Shown here one piece after another: positions 17,799-28,726 of a stretch of DNA of 64,000 nt. The position numbers and the translations under genes were made by a program. The stretch comes from Gammaproteobacteria bacterium Ga0077536. GTDB taxonomy: Bacteria; Pseudomonadota; Gammaproteobacteria; Ga0077536. The stretch's first letter is position 1, and each line of letters begins with the position of its first letter. The DNA lies in assembly GCA_001464935.1 (NCBI GenBank), contig LNEL01000060.1:124001-188000 (forward strand). Direction: 5' to 3'. The notes beneath the pieces are model-generated. The model worked only from the letters and a program-made list of their open reading frames with translations. It ran no database searches and was not told the origin of the DNA.

Positions 17799-18407
17799 TC
17801 ACGCGCCCTTCTCCGCATCCATCTTGATCAACCGGATGCGATCTTCACGACGCACCCGCACCTGGGATTCCGGCTTCGGCGCCTTGGTCTGACGCGTCGA
17901 GCGCAAGGTCAGCGCAATGGCCGCGATGATTGCCACCAGCAGCACCACCGACGCAATCTCGAGCGGCAGCACGTACTGCGTGAACATCGCGAGTCCGAGC
18001 TGTTCGGTATTGTTGACGTCGCTCGCAACCGGCGGCGGAATCGGCACCTGGGCGGTGCCGAAGTGCGCCGGGCCGACGACCAGCAGCAGTGACACCCCCA
18101 TCAGCACCGCGAACATCGCGGCGATCGGGAGGTAGCGGGCGAATCCTTCGCGCACTTCCGCAATGTTGATGTCGAGCATCATCACCACGAACAGGAACAG
18201 CACCATCACCGCGCCGACGTACACCAGCACCAGCGCGATGGCGAGGAATTCGGCTTCGAGCAGCAGCCACAGGCCGGCGCTCGCGAAGAATGCCAGCACC
18301 AGCGACAGCACCGCGTGCACGGGATTGCGCAGCGTGATGACGAGGACGCCAGCCGAGATCAGCATCGCGGCAAAGACGTAGAAGACGATCGTTTCGAAGG
18401 TGATCAC
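17799..18407 (-). CDS. nuoJ: NADH-quinone oxidoreductase subunit J
   Basis: Five-helix membrane subunit of complex I. The conserved TM3 stretch VYVGAVMVLFLFVVMMLDI is present. Start set at the GTG at 18407 (202 aa): homology begins there (ITFETIVFYVF), and the longer frame to 18485 overlaps nuoI with Arg/Pro-rich sequence unlike the family. The C-terminal cytoplasmic tail (~35 residues, Lys/Arg-rich) is longer than in E. coli. Confidence 0.95.
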   Translation of the reverse strand: MITFETIVFYVFAAMLISAGVLVITLRNPVHAVLSLVLAFFASAGLWLLLEAEFLAIALVLVYVGAVMVLFLFVVMMLDINIAEVREGFARYLPIAAMFAVLMGVSLLLVVGPAHFGTAQVPIPPPVASDVNNTEQLGLAMFTQYVLPLEIASVVLLVAIIAAIALTLRSTRQTKAPKPESQVRVRREDRIRLIKMDAEKGA

Positions 18408-18447
18408 GGGCGGGCTCCCGGGGATCCGGCGCGGTGCGCGGTCTGGC

Positions 18448-18936
18448 TCATCGGTAACGCGCCTCGGCGGCGCGATCGGCCGCAATCTGGGCTTCCATGC
18501 GGTCGCCGTGCGCCAGGAGCTTCTGCTTGGTCATCAACAGGTCGCCGCGAACCTCGCCGTGGTACTCGAAATGGCGCGTTTCGACGATTGAGTCGACCGG
18601 ACAGGACTCCTCGCAGAAGCCGCAGAAGATGCACTTGGTCAGATCGATGTCGTAGCGCGTGGTGCGGCGGGTGCCGTCGTCACGCGGTTCGGACTCGATC
18701 GTGATGGCGAGTGCCGGGCACACTGCTTCGCACAGCTTGCAGGCGATGCAGCGTTCTTCGCCGTTCGGATAACGACGCAGCGCGTGCAGGCCGCGGAAGC
18801 GTGCCGATTGCGGCGTTTTCTCTTCTGGATACTGAATCGTGATCTTGCGGCTGAACATGCGCTTGCCGGTCAGGCGCATGCCGTTCGCGAGTTCGACGAG
18901 GGTCAGGCTCTTCAGATAACTGACGATGGCGTTCAT
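18448..18936 (-). CDS. nuoI: NADH-quinone oxidoreductase subunit I (two 4Fe-4S clusters)
   Basis: Peripheral-arm ferredoxin subunit (162 aa) holding clusters N6a and N6b. Both 4Fe-4S motifs are seen: [12 protein letters not shown] and [12 protein letters not shown]. The N-terminal amphipathic segment [15 protein letters not shown] anchors it to NuoH. It follows nuoH after 19 nt. Confidence 0.97.
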   Translation of the reverse strand: MNAIVSYLKSLTLVELANGMRLTGKRMFSRKITIQYPEEKTPQSARFRGLHALRRYPNGEERCIACKLCEAVCPALAITIESEPRDDGTRRTTRYDIDLTKCIFCGFCEESCPVDSIVETRHFEYHGEVRGDLLMTKQKLLAHGDRMEAQIAADRAAEARYR

Positions 18937-18955
18937 GGTGTCCCTTGGAGGTGCG

Positions 18956-20047
18956 TCACGCGCGGTCGAACCAGGGTGGCAGTTCCAGCACCACGGCAGT
19001 GGCGGTCACCACGATCCAGACGATCGTGATCGGGAGGAACACCTTCCAGCCGAGGCGCATGATCTGATCGTAGCGGTAGCGCGGGAACGTGGCGCGGAAC
19101 CACAGGAAACAGAACAGGAAAAAACTGAGCTTGATCAGGAACCAGTGGATGCCGTCGCCGACGAGCGCGCCGATGAACGGCCAGTCGCCCCACGACGCCG
19201 GCAGCGGCGACAGCCAGCCGCCGAAGAACAGCACGGCGGTCAGGCCCGCGATCAGGATCATGTTCGCGTATTCGGCGAGGAAGAACAGCGCAAAGGCCAT
19301 GCCTGCGTACTCGACGTGGAAGCCGGCGACGATTTCCGATTCGCCTTCGCTGACGTCGAACGGGGCGCGGTTCGTTTCGGCCACGCCCGAGATGAAATAA
19401 ATCAGCCACATCGGGAACAGCGGCAGCCAGAACCAGGTCAGCACGTTGCCGCGCTGGGCCTCGACGATTTCGCCGAGATTCAGGCTGCCCGCAGCGACCA
19501 GCACGCAGACGAGCGCGAATCCCATAGCGATTTCATAGGACACGATCTGGGCGGCCGAGCGCATCGCGCCGAGGAACGCGTATTTCGAATTCGACGCCCA
19601 GCCGGCAATGATGATGCCGTACACGCCGAGCGAGGTCAGCGCGAGGATGTAGAGCAGGCCGGCGTTGATGTTCGCCAGCGTCATCTCGGCGCCGAACGGC
19701 ACCACGGCCCACGCCGCGAGCGCCGGCGCGAGCGCGATGATCGGCGCGGCGAGGAACAGGAACTTGTTGGCGCCGCTGGGAACGATGATTTCCTTCGTCA
19801 TCAGCTTCAGCGCGTCGGCGATCGGCTGGCCCCAGCCGCGCAGGAAATCGAGTCCCAGCAGGCTGACGCGGTTCGGGCCGAGCCGCACCTGCATGTAGCC
19901 GATGACCTTGCGCTCGGCGAGGGTCAGATAGGCTACGCAGCCCATCAACGGCGCGACGATCAGCACGATCTTGAACAGGATCACCATCACCGCCGCGACC
20001 GATGGCGGCAGGAACGGGGCCTGGGCGAGCAACCACTCGTTCATCAT
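18956..20047 (-). CDS. nuoH: NADH-quinone oxidoreductase subunit H
   Basis: Quinone-site membrane subunit of complex I (363 aa, eight membrane helices). Conserved: [20 protein letters not shown], the acidic loop [20 protein letters not shown] and [18 protein letters not shown]. The first ATG (20047) overlaps the nuoG stop as ATGA; a second ATG follows directly. Confidence 0.97.
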   Translation of the reverse strand: MMNEWLLAQAPFLPPSVAAVMVILFKIVLIVAPLMGCVAYLTLAERKVIGYMQVRLGPNRVSLLGLDFLRGWGQPIADALKLMTKEIIVPSGANKFLFLAAPIIALAPALAAWAVVPFGAEMTLANINAGLLYILALTSLGVYGIIIAGWASNSKYAFLGAMRSAAQIVSYEIAMGFALVCVLVAAGSLNLGEIVEAQRGNVLTWFWLPLFPMWLIYFISGVAETNRAPFDVSEGESEIVAGFHVEYAGMAFALFFLAEYANMILIAGLTAVLFFGGWLSPLPASWGDWPFIGALVGDGIHWFLIKLSFFLFCFLWFRATFPRYRYDQIMRLGWKVFLPITIVWIVVTATAVVLELPPWFDRA

Positions 20048-22416
20048 GCGCTCCCGAGTTTGACCGACGTCGACGCCGGCAACTGCGCGGCCAGTTCGGA
20101 GCCGGCGAGAATCACGCAGCTCTGGGCCGGGACGGCGTCGTCTATCAGCAGGTCGGCGGCGACTTCGGCGCCACCGGCCTGCACGCTGACGCGTGCGCCG
20201 TCGGCGAGACCGAGCGCCGCGGCGGTTGCCGCCGCCACGCGCACGCGGCTGTCGGGCGCGCCGACGGTGGCCTGCAGCGCCGGCGCGCGCCGGACCAGCG
20301 CATCACCGCCATACAGCGCGGCGGCGTCGATGCGGTCGAGTCCGGCGACGGCGGCGATCGCGGGGGCCGCCGCCTGTGCGCCGGCCGCACGCGACGTCGG
20401 CGCCAGCGGACCCGCGAGCGACGTGAGTTCAGCGGTAAGCGCGCCGACCGACACGGCATCGAAGCCGTCGAGCCCGAGTCGCTCGCCCAGCACGCGGAGA
20501 ATCTTCCATGCCGGCCGTGCTTCGCCCGGCGGCTTCACTGCGGCCTGGAAACTCTGCCAGTGGCCCGCCGCGTTGACGTAGCTGCCTTCGTTCTCGGCGA
20601 AGCCCGCGATGGGCAGCATCACGTGCGCGGTCGCTTCGAGCGACGGCGTGGCGAAAGCACTCAGTGCGATCACGCAACGCGCGCCGCCAAGGGCAGCGAG
20701 GGCTGCCAGCGGATCGGCGCAGTCGCGATCCGGTTCGACACCGAGCAGCACGTAGGCATCGAGCGGATCGGCGAGCATCGCGAGCGCCGGTTTGCCGGGC
20801 GCGGCGACCGCTGCGCCGGCGGGGCCGCGATGCGGGACCGCGCCAGCGAGCCAGGCGCCGGCGACGTTCGCGCCGTCGGTGGCCTGGGCGAAGTGGCTGC
20901 CCGTCAGGGCGGCGATGGCGGCGCAGCGGTTCAGCAGTTCCGCGCGCTGCGCGCTGCGTTCGAGTTCGCAGGTCCCGATGACGACCGCGTGCGAGGCGTC
21001 TTTGAGCGCTTGCGCGATCGTGCGCAGCGCGGCCGACGGCGTCGCGCCCGACAGGCCGGCGATACTCTGTTGATCCTGCGCAGCCTCCGCCGCGGCGAGT
21101 GTGAGGCCGGCCAGCGTGGCGGCGAACTCACCCGGGCGCACCGACACGCGCGCCGTCAGGTCGAAGTTGTAGGGCTGGGCCCAGGTATCGACGACGAAGA
21201 CCCGCGCGCCGCGCAGCGCAGCCTTGCGCACGCGGTGATTCAGCAGCGGCTGGTCGTAGCGCGGATGACCACCGACGATCAGCACCGCGTCGGCGCGTTC
21301 GATGTCGTCGAGCCCGCAGCCAAGGCCGGGCATCGCGGGATCCGCGGCGTCGCCGCTGAAATCGCGCTGGCGCAGGCGGTGGTCGATGTTCTGTGACCCG
21401 AGGCCGCGTGCGAGACGCGCCAGCAGCAGGAATTCCTCACTCGTCGACGACGGCGACGCCAGCATGCCGATGCGCGTCGCGCCGCCCTGGTCGGCGACGG
21501 CGGACAACTGCTCGGCGGCAAAGCGGAACGCCGTTTCCCAGTCGCATTCACGCCACTGTCCGTGGTCGCGTATGCGCGGCGCCAGCAGGCGCTGCTCGCT
21601 CTTCAGGCCCTGGTAGGCGAAGCGATCACGGTCCGACAGCCAGGTTTCGTTGACTGCCTCGTTCTCACGCGGCACGACGCGTTTGACGACCTGTCCTTTC
21701 ACGTGCACGTAGACGTTCGAGCCCAGGCAATCGTGCGGCGCAATGCCGTCGCGCTGCTGGAGTTCCCACGCACGGGCGGAGTAACGATAGGGCTTGGAGG
21801 TCAGCGCGCCAACCGGGCACAGGTCGATCACGTTGCCCGACAGTTCGGACGTCATCGCGTGCTGCACGTAGGTGCCGATTTCCATGTGCTCGCCGCGCCC
21901 GGTGGCGCCGAGTTCGCGCAGACCCGCGACTTCCTCGCCGAAACGCACACAGCGCGTGCAATGGATGCAGCGCGTCATGTCGGTCTGGACGAGCGGCCCG
22001 ATGTCCTTGTCGCGCACCACGCGCTTGCGTTCGACGTACTGCGAGACGTCGCTGCCGTAGCCGAGCGCGAGATCCTGCAGTTCGCATTCGCCGCCCTGGT
22101 CGCAGATCGGGCAGTCGAGCGGATGATTGATCAGCAGGAACTCCATCGTCGCCTGCTGGCCGGACACCGCCTTCTCGGATTTGGTGTGGACTTTCATGCC
22201 GTCCATCACCGGCGTCGCGCAGGCCGGCTGCGGCTTCGGCGCGCGCTCGACTTCGACGAGACACATGCGGCAATTCGCCGCGACCGACAGCTTCTTGTGG
22301 TAACAGAAGCGCGGGATGTAGATGCCGGCGGCGTCCGTGACGTCGATCAGCATCGCGCCCTTGCGCGCCTGCATCGGCTGTCCGTCGACTTCAATCGTGA
22401 CCAGGTCTTCGCTCAT
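20044..22416 (-). CDS. nuoG: NADH-quinone oxidoreductase subunit G
   Basis: Large iron-sulfur subunit of the peripheral arm (790 aa from the ATG at 22416, which comes 13 nt after nuoF; the longer frame to 22542 runs back into nuoF). N-terminal ferredoxin region: Cys residues in [11 protein letters not shown] and CRMCLVEVE. Then the His-Cys 4Fe-4S segment ([17 protein letters not shown]) and [14 protein letters not shown]. The C-terminal two thirds is a molybdopterin-oxidoreductase-like domain, degenerate as in all NuoG. The last ~250 residues are Ala-rich. Confidence 0.95.
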   Translation of the reverse strand: MSEDLVTIEVDGQPMQARKGAMLIDVTDAAGIYIPRFCYHKKLSVAANCRMCLVEVERAPKPQPACATPVMDGMKVHTKSEKAVSGQQATMEFLLINHPLDCPICDQGGECELQDLALGYGSDVSQYVERKRVVRDKDIGPLVQTDMTRCIHCTRCVRFGEEVAGLRELGATGRGEHMEIGTYVQHAMTSELSGNVIDLCPVGALTSKPYRYSARAWELQQRDGIAPHDCLGSNVYVHVKGQVVKRVVPRENEAVNETWLSDRDRFAYQGLKSEQRLLAPRIRDHGQWRECDWETAFRFAAEQLSAVADQGGATRIGMLASPSSTSEEFLLLARLARGLGSQNIDHRLRQRDFSGDAADPAMPGLGCGLDDIERADAVLIVGGHPRYDQPLLNHRVRKAALRGARVFVVDTWAQPYNFDLTARVSVRPGEFAATLAGLTLAAAEAAQDQQSIAGLSGATPSAALRTIAQALKDASHAVVIGTCELERSAQRAELLNRCAAIAALTGSHFAQATDGANVAGAWLAGAVPHRGPAGAAVAAPGKPALAMLADPLDAYVLLGVEPDRDCADPLAALAALGGARCVIALSAFATPSLEATAHVMLPIAGFAENEGSYVNAAGHWQSFQAAVKPPGEARPAWKILRVLGERLGLDGFDAVSVGALTAELTSLAGPLAPTSRAAGAQAAAPAIAAVAGLDRIDAAALYGGDALVRRAPALQATVGAPDSRVRVAAATAAALGLADGARVSVQAGGAEVAADLLIDDAVPAQSCVILAGSELAAQLPASTSVKLGSA

Positions 22417-22429
22417 GCTGATGTTCTGC

Positions 22430-23731
22430 TCAGGCCGCGGACGGGCGCTTGGCGAGCACGCTGCACCCGTGGTCGATGTAATGTTGGAATTCGTCGCGGA
22501 AGGTGCGCACGAAACTTCGTACGGGCATCGCCGCGGCGTCACCGAGCGCGCAGATCGTGCGGCCTTCCATCTTCGACGCGACGTTGTCGAGACGGTCGAG
22601 ATCTTCGTTGCGACCCTGGCCGTTGACGATGCGCGTGAGCATCCGGTACAGCCAGCCCGTGCCTTCGCGACACGGCGTGCACTGGCCGCAGGACTCGGAA
22701 TAATAGAAACGCGAGATGCGCTGCAGGGCCTTCACCATGTCGGTCGTGTCGTCCATCACGATCACGGCACCCGAGCCGAGCATCGAACCCGCCTTCGAAA
22801 TCGAGTCGTAGTCCATGTCGAGTTCGAGCATCGTTTCGCCACGCAGCACCGGCACCGACGAGCCGCCGGGGATCACGGCCTTCAGCGGCCGCCCGTCGCG
22901 CATCCCGCCGGCGAGTTCGAGCAGCGTGCGGAACGGCGTGCCGAGCGGAATCTCGAAGTTGCCCGGCTTCGCGACATGGCCGCTGACCGAGAAGATCTTG
23001 GTGCCGGCATTGTTCGGCTTGCCGTAGCTCGTGAACCATTCGGGGCCGTTGCGCAGAATGGTCGGCACCGACGCGAGCGACTCGGTGTTGTTGATCGTCG
23101 TCGGCTGGCCGTAGAGGCCGTAGGTCGCCGGGAACGGCGGCTTGAAACGCGGCTGACCCTTCTTGCCTTCGAGCGACTCGAGCAGCGCGGTTTCCTCGCC
23201 GCAGATGTAAGCGCCGGCGCCTAGGTGGTCATAGAGTTCGAAATCGACGCCTGAACCGAGAATGTTCCGGCCGAGCAGGCCAGCGGCATAGGCTTCCTTC
23301 AAGGCGCCGACGAAATGCTGATAAGGCTCGTCCATGAACTCGCCACGCATGTAGTTGTAGCCGGCGGTCGCGCCGATTGAATAGCCGGCGATGGCCATGC
23401 CCTCGACGAGCGCATGCGGATTGAAGCGCAGGATGTCGCGGTCCTTGCAGGTGCCGGGTTCGGACTCGTCCGAGTTGCAGACGATGTACTTCTGCACGCC
23501 CGGCGTCTTCGGCATGAAGCTCCATTTGACACCGGTGGGAAAGCCCGCGCCGCCGCGGCCGCGCAGACCTGAGGCCTTGACCTGCTCGATGACATCGGCC
23601 GGCGGAATCTTCTCGCGCAGGATCTTCTCCCACGCCTGGTAGCCACCGAGCTTGCGGTAGGTTTCCATCGACCACGGACGGTCGTGGCCCAGCGTCGCGT
23701 AGCACGTCAGGTTCAGCGGGATGTCGCTCAT
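22430..23731 (-). CDS. nuoF: NADH-quinone oxidoreductase subunit F (FMN/NADH-binding)
   Basis: Binds NADH, FMN and 4Fe-4S cluster N3; entry point for electrons. From the ATG at 23731 (433 aa): Gly-rich FMN/NADH motif [17 protein letters not shown], the [19 protein letters not shown] loop, and cluster motif [15 protein letters not shown]. Its ATG overlaps the nuoE stop (ATGA). The longer open frame to 24169 is nuoE read in the wrong frame. Confidence 0.97.
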   Translation of the reverse strand: MSDIPLNLTCYATLGHDRPWSMETYRKLGGYQAWEKILREKIPPADVIEQVKASGLRGRGGAGFPTGVKWSFMPKTPGVQKYIVCNSDESEPGTCKDRDILRFNPHALVEGMAIAGYSIGATAGYNYMRGEFMDEPYQHFVGALKEAYAAGLLGRNILGSGVDFELYDHLGAGAYICGEETALLESLEGKKGQPRFKPPFPATYGLYGQPTTINNTESLASVPTILRNGPEWFTSYGKPNNAGTKIFSVSGHVAKPGNFEIPLGTPFRTLLELAGGMRDGRPLKAVIPGGSSVPVLRGETMLELDMDYDSISKAGSMLGSGAVIVMDDTTDMVKALQRISRFYYSESCGQCTPCREGTGWLYRMLTRIVNGQGRNEDLDRLDNVASKMEGRTICALGDAAAMPVRSFVRTFRDEFQHYIDHGCSVLAKRPSAA

Positions 23732-24228
23732 GTCAGTTTCGCCAGGATGTCGTCGATCTTCTCGGGCGTGAGATGCTCGTGATACACGTGATTGACCTGC
23801 ATCATCGGCGCGCCGCAGCAGGCTGCGAGGCACTCTTCTTCGGGCTTCAGGAAGATGCGGCCGTCGGGCGTGGACTCGCCAATCTTGATGCCGAGCTTCT
23901 TCTCGACATAGTCCACGATCTGGTCGCTGCCGCGCAGCCAGCACGAGATGTTGGTGCAGATCGCCACGCAGTGATGACCGACCGGCTTCGTCTCGTACAT
24001 CGAATAGAAGCTCGCGACCTCGTAGACCGCGATACGGGGCATGCCGAGATAGTCGGCGACGGCGTCCATCAGCGGTGTCGTCAGGAAGCCACCGTTCTCG
24101 TGCTGCACTTCGCTCAGGGCCGCGAGCACTGCCGACTGCTTGCGCTCGGGCGGATACTTCGCAATCCACTCGTCGATCACGTGGCGCGCGTGCGCGGACA
24201 GGAGGCTGTTGGCGTCGTCGTTACTCAT
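23728..24228 (-). CDS. nuoE: NADH-quinone oxidoreductase subunit E (2Fe-2S)
   Basis: Thioredoxin-like subunit carrying 2Fe-2S cluster N1a (166 aa from the ATG at 24228). Ligand cysteines: [10 protein letters not shown] and [13 protein letters not shown]. The conserved [10 protein letters not shown] is also present. It follows nuoD after 20 nt and overlaps nuoF by 4 nt. Confidence 0.97.
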   Translation of the reverse strand: MSNDDANSLLSAHARHVIDEWIAKYPPERKQSAVLAALSEVQHENGGFLTTPLMDAVADYLGMPRIAVYEVASFYSMYETKPVGHHCVAICTNISCWLRGSDQIVDYVEKKLGIKIGESTPDGRIFLKPEEECLAACCGAPMMQVNHVYHEHLTPEKIDDILAKLT

Positions 24229-24248
24229 CGAGCGTTCAGTTCCACTTG

Positions 24249-25502
24249 CTATCTGTCGATCTCGCCGAACACGATGTCCATCGTGCCGATGATCGCAACC
24301 ACGTCGGCCAGCATGTGGCCAGTGGCGAGTTCGTTCATGGCGGACAGGTGCGCAAAGCCCGGCGCGCGCGCCTTCAGCCGGTACGGTTTGTTCGCGCCAT
24401 CGGAGACCAGCCAGATGCCGAACTCGCCCTTCGGGTGTTCGACTGCCGCGTAGACTTCGCCGGCCGGCACGCAATAGCCTTCGGTGAACAGTTTGAAATG
24501 ATGGATCAGCGACTCCATGTCGCCCTTCATTTCGCCGCGTGTCGGCGGCGTCAGCTTGTGATCGTCGATGATCACCGGGCCGGGATTCGCCTTCAGCCAC
24601 TTCACGCACTGCGCGATGATGTGAGCCGATTGCCGCATTTCCTCGATGCGCACGAGGTAGCGGTCATAGCAGTCACCGTTCGTGCCGACGGGAATGTCGA
24701 AGTCGAGATCGGCGTAGACCTCGTACGGCTGCTTCTTGCGCATGTCCCACGCAATCCCCGAACCCCGCAGCATCGGCCCGGTGAAGCCGAGCGCAAGCGC
24801 CCGCTCCGGCGTCACGATGCCGATGTCGACAGTGCGCTGTTTCCAGATGCGGTTGTCGGTCAGCAGGGTTTCGTACTCGTCGACGCAGGCCGGGAACCGG
24901 TTCGCGAAGTCTTCGATGAAGTCGAGCATCGAGCCCTGGCGGTTCGCATTGAGGTCCTTGACCTCGGCGGCGCTGCGGAACTTCGACGCCTCGTACTGCG
25001 GCATACGCTCGGGCAGATCGCGATAGACACCGCCCGGCCGGTAATACGTGGCGTGCATGCGGGTGCCGGACACTGCTTCGTAGCAGTCCATCAGGTCTTC
25101 GCGCTCGCGGAAGCAGTACAGGAAGACGGTCATCGCGCCGATGTCGAGGCCGTGCGCGCCGAGCCACATCAGGTGATTCAGCACGCGGGTGATCTCGTCG
25201 AACATCACGCGGATGTACTGCGCGCGCACCGGCGGCGTGATGCCGAGCAGACGCTCGATCGCCATGACGTAGGCGTGCTCGTTGCACATCATCGACACGT
25301 AGTCGAGGCGATCCATGTAGCCGATGCTTTGATTGAACGGCTTGCTCTCGGCGAGCTTCTCGGTGGCCCGATGCAGCAGGCCGATATGCGGATCGGCGCG
25401 CTCGATCACTTCGCCGTCCATCTCGAGAATCAGGCGCAGCACCCCGTGCGCAGCCGGATGCTGCGGACCGAAGTTGAGCGTCATATTGCGAATTTCTGGC
25501 AT
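24249..25502 (-). CDS. nuoD: NADH-quinone oxidoreductase subunit D
   Basis: 49-kDa-type subunit that forms the quinone pocket with NuoB (417 aa). Conserved: [54 protein letters not shown], and the C-terminal VFGEIDR. It is separate from nuoC, unlike the fused nuoCD of E. coli, with 9 nt between them. Confidence 0.97.
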   Translation of the reverse strand: MPEIRNMTLNFGPQHPAAHGVLRLILEMDGEVIERADPHIGLLHRATEKLAESKPFNQSIGYMDRLDYVSMMCNEHAYVMAIERLLGITPPVRAQYIRVMFDEITRVLNHLMWLGAHGLDIGAMTVFLYCFREREDLMDCYEAVSGTRMHATYYRPGGVYRDLPERMPQYEASKFRSAAEVKDLNANRQGSMLDFIEDFANRFPACVDEYETLLTDNRIWKQRTVDIGIVTPERALALGFTGPMLRGSGIAWDMRKKQPYEVYADLDFDIPVGTNGDCYDRYLVRIEEMRQSAHIIAQCVKWLKANPGPVIIDDHKLTPPTRGEMKGDMESLIHHFKLFTEGYCVPAGEVYAAVEHPKGEFGIWLVSDGANKPYRLKARAPGFAHLSAMNELATGHMLADVVAIIGTMDIVFGEIDR

Positions 25503-25511
25503 GTCTCGACC

Positions 25512-26183
25512 TCAGTGCCCTGGCCGGCCGTCGTTGCGGATCACGCGTGGCACCAGCACCCGGTTCTCGATCGAGACGGGCTGGTAGACGACACGGCCCT
25601 TCTCGGCGTCGTAGCGCACTTCGACGTACCCCTCGAGCGGGAAATCCTTGCGGAACGGATGACCGATGAAGCCGTAGTCGGTCAGGATGCGACGCAGATC
25701 CGGATGTCCTTCGAACAGGATGCCGTACAGGTCGAAGGCTTCGCGCTCATACCAGTTCGCGGACGGAAACACGTCGACGACCGACGGCAGGCGCGGCGGC
25801 TCGTCGGCGAGATAGACCTTCACCCGCAGCCGCAGATTGTGCGCGACCGACAGCAGGTGATAGGCGACACCGAAGCGCCCGGGAAAGGCGCCGTTGTCGA
25901 CGCTTTCCTGGGCCCGGCTGACACCTCGGCTGAAGCCTGAGGTCGTGGCGTCGTGCGTGCGCCAGTCGGCCTGGCCGTAGGTCTGGTAGTCGATGCCGGA
26001 CACGTCCAGCAGCAGCTTGAATGCGAGGTCGGGCGCGTCGCGCAGCTGTTCGGCCACGGTGACGATATCGCGGCCGTTGACGACCAGTGTCGCCTCGTCG
26101 CAGTCGATCACGATGTCGAGGACGCGTTCGCCGAGCAGTTCACGCAGACGCTCGGCAAGACGATTCAGGGCTTCGATGCTCAC
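25512..26183 (-). CDS. nuoC: NADH-quinone oxidoreductase subunit C
   Basis: 30-kDa-type peripheral subunit (223 aa). Family signature ERE-(A)FDLYGI[11 protein letters not shown] is present as [19 protein letters not shown], followed by [18 protein letters not shown]. It starts 7 nt after the nuoB stop. Confidence 0.97.
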   Translation of the reverse strand: MSIEALNRLAERLRELLGERVLDIVIDCDEATLVVNGRDIVTVAEQLRDAPDLAFKLLLDVSGIDYQTYGQADWRTHDATTSGFSRGVSRAQESVDNGAFPGRFGVAYHLLSVAHNLRLRVKVYLADEPPRLPSVVDVFPSANWYEREAFDLYGILFEGHPDLRRILTDYGFIGHPFRKDFPLEGYVEVRYDAEKGRVVYQPVSIENRVLVPRVIRNDGRPGH

Positions 26184-26190
26184 GTCCGCC

Positions 26191-26679
26191 TTAACCTGTC
26201 CGCGAGATCGTGTTGGTGCGCTTGATCTTCGCCTGCAGCTGGACGATGCCGAACATCAGTGCCTCGGCGGTCGGCGGACAACCCGGCACGTAGACATCGA
26301 CCGGCACGATGCGATCGCAGCCGCGCGTCACCGCGTAGGAATAATGGTAATAGCCGCCGCCATTCGCGCAGGATCCCATCGAGATCACCCACTTCGGCTC
26401 GGTCATCTGGTCGTAGACCTTGCGCAGCGCCGGCGCCATCTTGTTGACCAGTGTGCCGGCGACGATCATCACGTCGGACTGGCGCGGGCTGGGACGGAAC
26501 ACGATGCCGAAGCGGTCCAGGTCGTAGCGCGACGCGCCGGCCTGCATCATTTCCACCGCGCAGCACGCCAGACCGAAGGTCATCGGCCACAGCGAGCCCG
26601 TGCGTGCCCAGTTGACGACGTTGTCGAGCGTGGTCGTCACGAAGCCACGATCGGCCATGGCCTGTTCGTTCACTCCCAT
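26191..26679 (-). CDS. nuoB: NADH-quinone oxidoreductase subunit B
   Basis: Holds 4Fe-4S cluster N2, the electron donor to quinone (162 aa from the ATG at 26679). Ligand cysteines are in [24 protein letters not shown] and YVPGCPP. The start overlaps the nuoA end by 10 nt. The longer frame to 26898 lies within nuoA and is not protein-like. Confidence 0.97.
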   Translation of the reverse strand: MGVNEQAMADRGFVTTTLDNVVNWARTGSLWPMTFGLACCAVEMMQAGASRYDLDRFGIVFRPSPRQSDVMIVAGTLVNKMAPALRKVYDQMTEPKWVISMGSCANGGGYYHYSYAVTRGCDRIVPVDVYVPGCPPTAEALMFGIVQLQAKIKRTNTISRTG

Positions 26680-27038
26680 TCGAGCGCCCCCTTCTTCCAT
26701 TCGTAGATGAAGCCGACGACGAGGACGGCGAGGAAGAACATCATTGCGCCGAAGCCGGCGAAACCAATCTGATCGAGCACCACCGCCCACGGAAAGAAGA
26801 AAGCGATTTCGAGGTCGAACAGGATGAAGAGAATGGCGACGAGGTAATAGCGCACGTCGAACTTCATGCGCGCGTCTTCGAACGCCTCGAAGCCGCACTC
26901 GTAGGGCGAATTCTTCTGGGCGTCTGCCTTGTAGACGCCGATGAGTTTGCCGATGACGTAACCGGCACCGAGGGCGATGACGCCCACTGCGACGCCTACG
27001 CCAAGGAAGATCAGAATCGGTAGGTATAGTTCCAGCAC
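26670..27038 (-). CDS. nuoA: NADH-quinone oxidoreductase subunit A
   Basis: Three-helix membrane subunit at the quinone cavity (122 aa). Conserved: the loop with [20 protein letters not shown] and [20 protein letters not shown]. It starts at GTG 27038. First gene of the 14-gene nuo operon, 190 bp downstream of tRNA-Leu; its promoter could lie in that gap or further up with the tRNA or secG. Confidence 0.97.
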   Translation of the reverse strand: MLELYLPILIFLGVGVAVGVIALGAGYVIGKLIGVYKADAQKNSPYECGFEAFEDARMKFDVRYYLVAILFILFDLEIAFFFPWAVVLDQIGFAGFGAMMFFLAVLVVGFIYEWKKGALEWE

Positions 27039-27228
27039 GCCTCAGCTTCCGCGTCAGGTCAAAATCGCTGCCGTTTCGCGCCGTCTTCGGGCCGACGGAG
27101 GGCTCTCTTCAATGGCGCGGCGGTTGTGCCGCATACAGGGCGCGTTCGGGCCCGGCTTGTCCAGGACTTTCAGTCCCGGCGTCCGGCGCATCGCCGCCGC
27201 TGTTGAGCGCGTTGCTGTCATGTCCAGA

Positions 27229-27313
27229 TGGTGCCGACGGAGAGACTCGAACTCTCACGGGTTGCCCCACCACCCCCTCAAGATGGCGTGTCTACCAATT
27301 CCACCACGTCGGC
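27229..27313 (-). tRNA. tRNA-Leu (anticodon GAG)
   Basis: 85 nt with encoded CCA end (27229-27231). The acceptor stem GCCGACG pairs perfectly with CGTCGGC. The D-arm contains GGAATTGGTAGACACG, the anticodon stem CCATC/GGTGG carries loop TTGAGGG (anticodon GAG, codons CUU/CUC), the long class-II variable arm is TGGGGCAACCCGT-like, and the T-arm is GAGAG-TTCGAGT-CTCTC. The arrangement secG then tRNA-Leu(GAG) is the same as secG-leuU in E. coli. Confidence 0.97.
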
Positions 27314-27364
27314 GCTTTTTTATCTGGTCAACCGAGCTCCGCGCGGCCGGCACAACCGGGCGCG

Positions 27365-27394
27365 ATCATACGAGATGCATACAATCCGTGCCAG
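27365..27394 (-). promoter_or_regulatory. Probable sigma-70 promoter of tRNA-Leu
   Basis: On the minus strand, CTGGCA (27394-27389, 4 of 6 to TTGACA) is followed by an 18-nt spacer and TATGAT (27370-27365, 5 of 6). The transcript would begin about 45 nt before the mature tRNA 5' end. The region is visibly less GC-rich than its surroundings. Confidence 0.4.
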
Positions 27395-27415
27395 AAATTT
27401 ATGCTGCAAAGTTGA

Positions 27416-27883
27416 TCAAGGCGAAGTGGATGCAGGCGGAATGTTCGGCATGTCGGCCGCGCCGCTGGCAGGTGCAGGCGCTGAATCAGGCACTGCAGGT
27501 GTGGTCGTGGCCGCATTTTCGCTCGCCGCAGTCGTGGCCGGTGCGGGTACGACCGGCACATCGGCATTGCCGGCGGGCTTCGCGTCGACCGCATCAGGCA
27601 CTGGCACCGGCTCGTTCGCCAGCGCTTCGATGACGCTGGTCGGGCCCTGACGCTGGCCGCCGAGGAACGCGAGCAGCAGGCAGTTCGAGAAGAACACGAT
27701 GGCGAGAATGGACGTCGTGCGCGACAGGAACGACGACGAGCCGCGCGCGCCGAATACCGTGCTCGACGCACCGCTGCCGAAGGCCGCGCCCGTCGCCGCG
27801 CCCTTGCCCTGTTGCAGCAGGATGAAGGCGATCAGCGAAATGGCGACCACGACGTGCAGGACGAGCAGAATGGTCTGAAGCAT
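27416..27883 (-). CDS. secG: Preprotein translocase subunit SecG
   Basis: Two-helix membrane subunit of the SecYEG export channel (155 aa). From the ATG at 27883: TM1 LQTILLVLHVVVAISLIAFI, the cytoplasmic loop LLQQGKGAATGAAFGSGASS typical of SecG, then TM2 around ILAIVFFSNCLLLAF. The last ~65 residues are a low-complexity Pro/Ala/Val/Thr tail, longer than in E. coli SecG (110 aa). It follows tpiA after 22 nt and precedes tRNA-Leu, a common gammaproteobacterial arrangement. Confidence 0.95.
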   Translation of the reverse strand: MLQTILLVLHVVVAISLIAFILLQQGKGAATGAAFGSGASSTVFGARGSSSFLSRTTSILAIVFFSNCLLLAFLGGQRQGPTSVIEALANEPVPVPDAVDAKPAGNADVPVVPAPATTAASENAATTTPAVPDSAPAPASGAADMPNIPPASTSP

Positions 27884-27905
27884 GATCTGGATCTCCGAAA
27901 CGGGT

Positions 27906-28670
27906 TCAGGCGGTGGCCAGGCGACCGCGTGCAGCGGCACAGATGGCGACGAAATCTTCGCTCTTCAGCGCGGCGCCGCCGATCAGGCCGCCATCGATGT
28001 CAGGCATCGCGAACAGTTCGGATGCATTGCCTGGCTTGACACTTCCGCCATACAGAATGCGCAGCGCGCCGGCAGCCGAGCCACCGATGCGGCCGCGAAT
28101 GAATGCGTGCACGGCCTGGGCCTGTGCCGGTGTCGCGGTCTCGCCGGTGCCGATCGCCCATACCGGCTCATAGGCGAGCACGAGACGTTCGAGCAGGGCG
28201 GCGGCGTCGGCCTGCTGGAGCAGCGCGTCGAGCTGACGCGCCACGACCTGTTCTGTCCGGTCTGCCTTGCGCTCCTCGAGCGTTTCGCCGACGCACAGGA
28301 TGGGCAGCAGGCCCGATGCCTGGGCCTGGCGCAGCTTGAGCACGGTCAGCGCATCGGTGTCGCCGTACATTGCGCGTCGTTCCGAATGGCCGATGATCAC
28401 GAGCTCGGCGCCGAACTCCTTGAGCATCGCCGCCGACACTTCGCCGGTGTAGGCACCGCTGACCTGTTCGCTGACGTCCTGCGCGCCCCAGCGCACACCG
28501 CTGCCGCGCAGGGTCTCGGCGACCAGCGGCAACAGCACGTACGGCGGACAGACCCCGACGTCGACCCCGTCATACTGGCTCCGCGCGGCGACGATGCCAT
28601 CGCAGAGTTCGCGCGCCATCGCGCAGGATCCGTGCATTTTCCAGTTGCCGACGACGAGTGGGGTGCGCAT
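27906..28670 (-). CDS. tpiA: Triosephosphate isomerase
   Basis: Interconverts dihydroxyacetone phosphate and glyceraldehyde 3-phosphate. The 254-residue TIM barrel shows the N-terminal VVGNWKMHGS (catalytic Lys), the catalytic His in IIGHSERRAMYGD, the catalytic Glu in LAYEPVWAIGTG and the phosphate loop ILYGGSVKPGNA. Upstream partner of secG in one transcript. Confidence 0.97.
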   Translation of the reverse strand: MRTPLVVGNWKMHGSCAMARELCDGIVAARSQYDGVDVGVCPPYVLLPLVAETLRGSGVRWGAQDVSEQVSGAYTGEVSAAMLKEFGAELVIIGHSERRAMYGDTDALTVLKLRQAQASGLLPILCVGETLEERKADRTEQVVARQLDALLQQADAAALLERLVLAYEPVWAIGTGETATPAQAQAVHAFIRGRIGGSAAGALRILYGGSVKPGNASELFAMPDIDGGLIGGAALKSEDFVAICAAARGRLATA

Positions 28671-28726
28671 GAATGGTGTGGGGTCTTGCGGGCGGGCCGG
28701 CAGCTTAACGGCCTTGGCTCACCAGA

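Noticed and set aside
18926-21396. Two long plus-strand open frames opposite nuoH and nuoG
   Set aside because: Same reason: GC-rich third positions of the real genes remove stops on the other strand.
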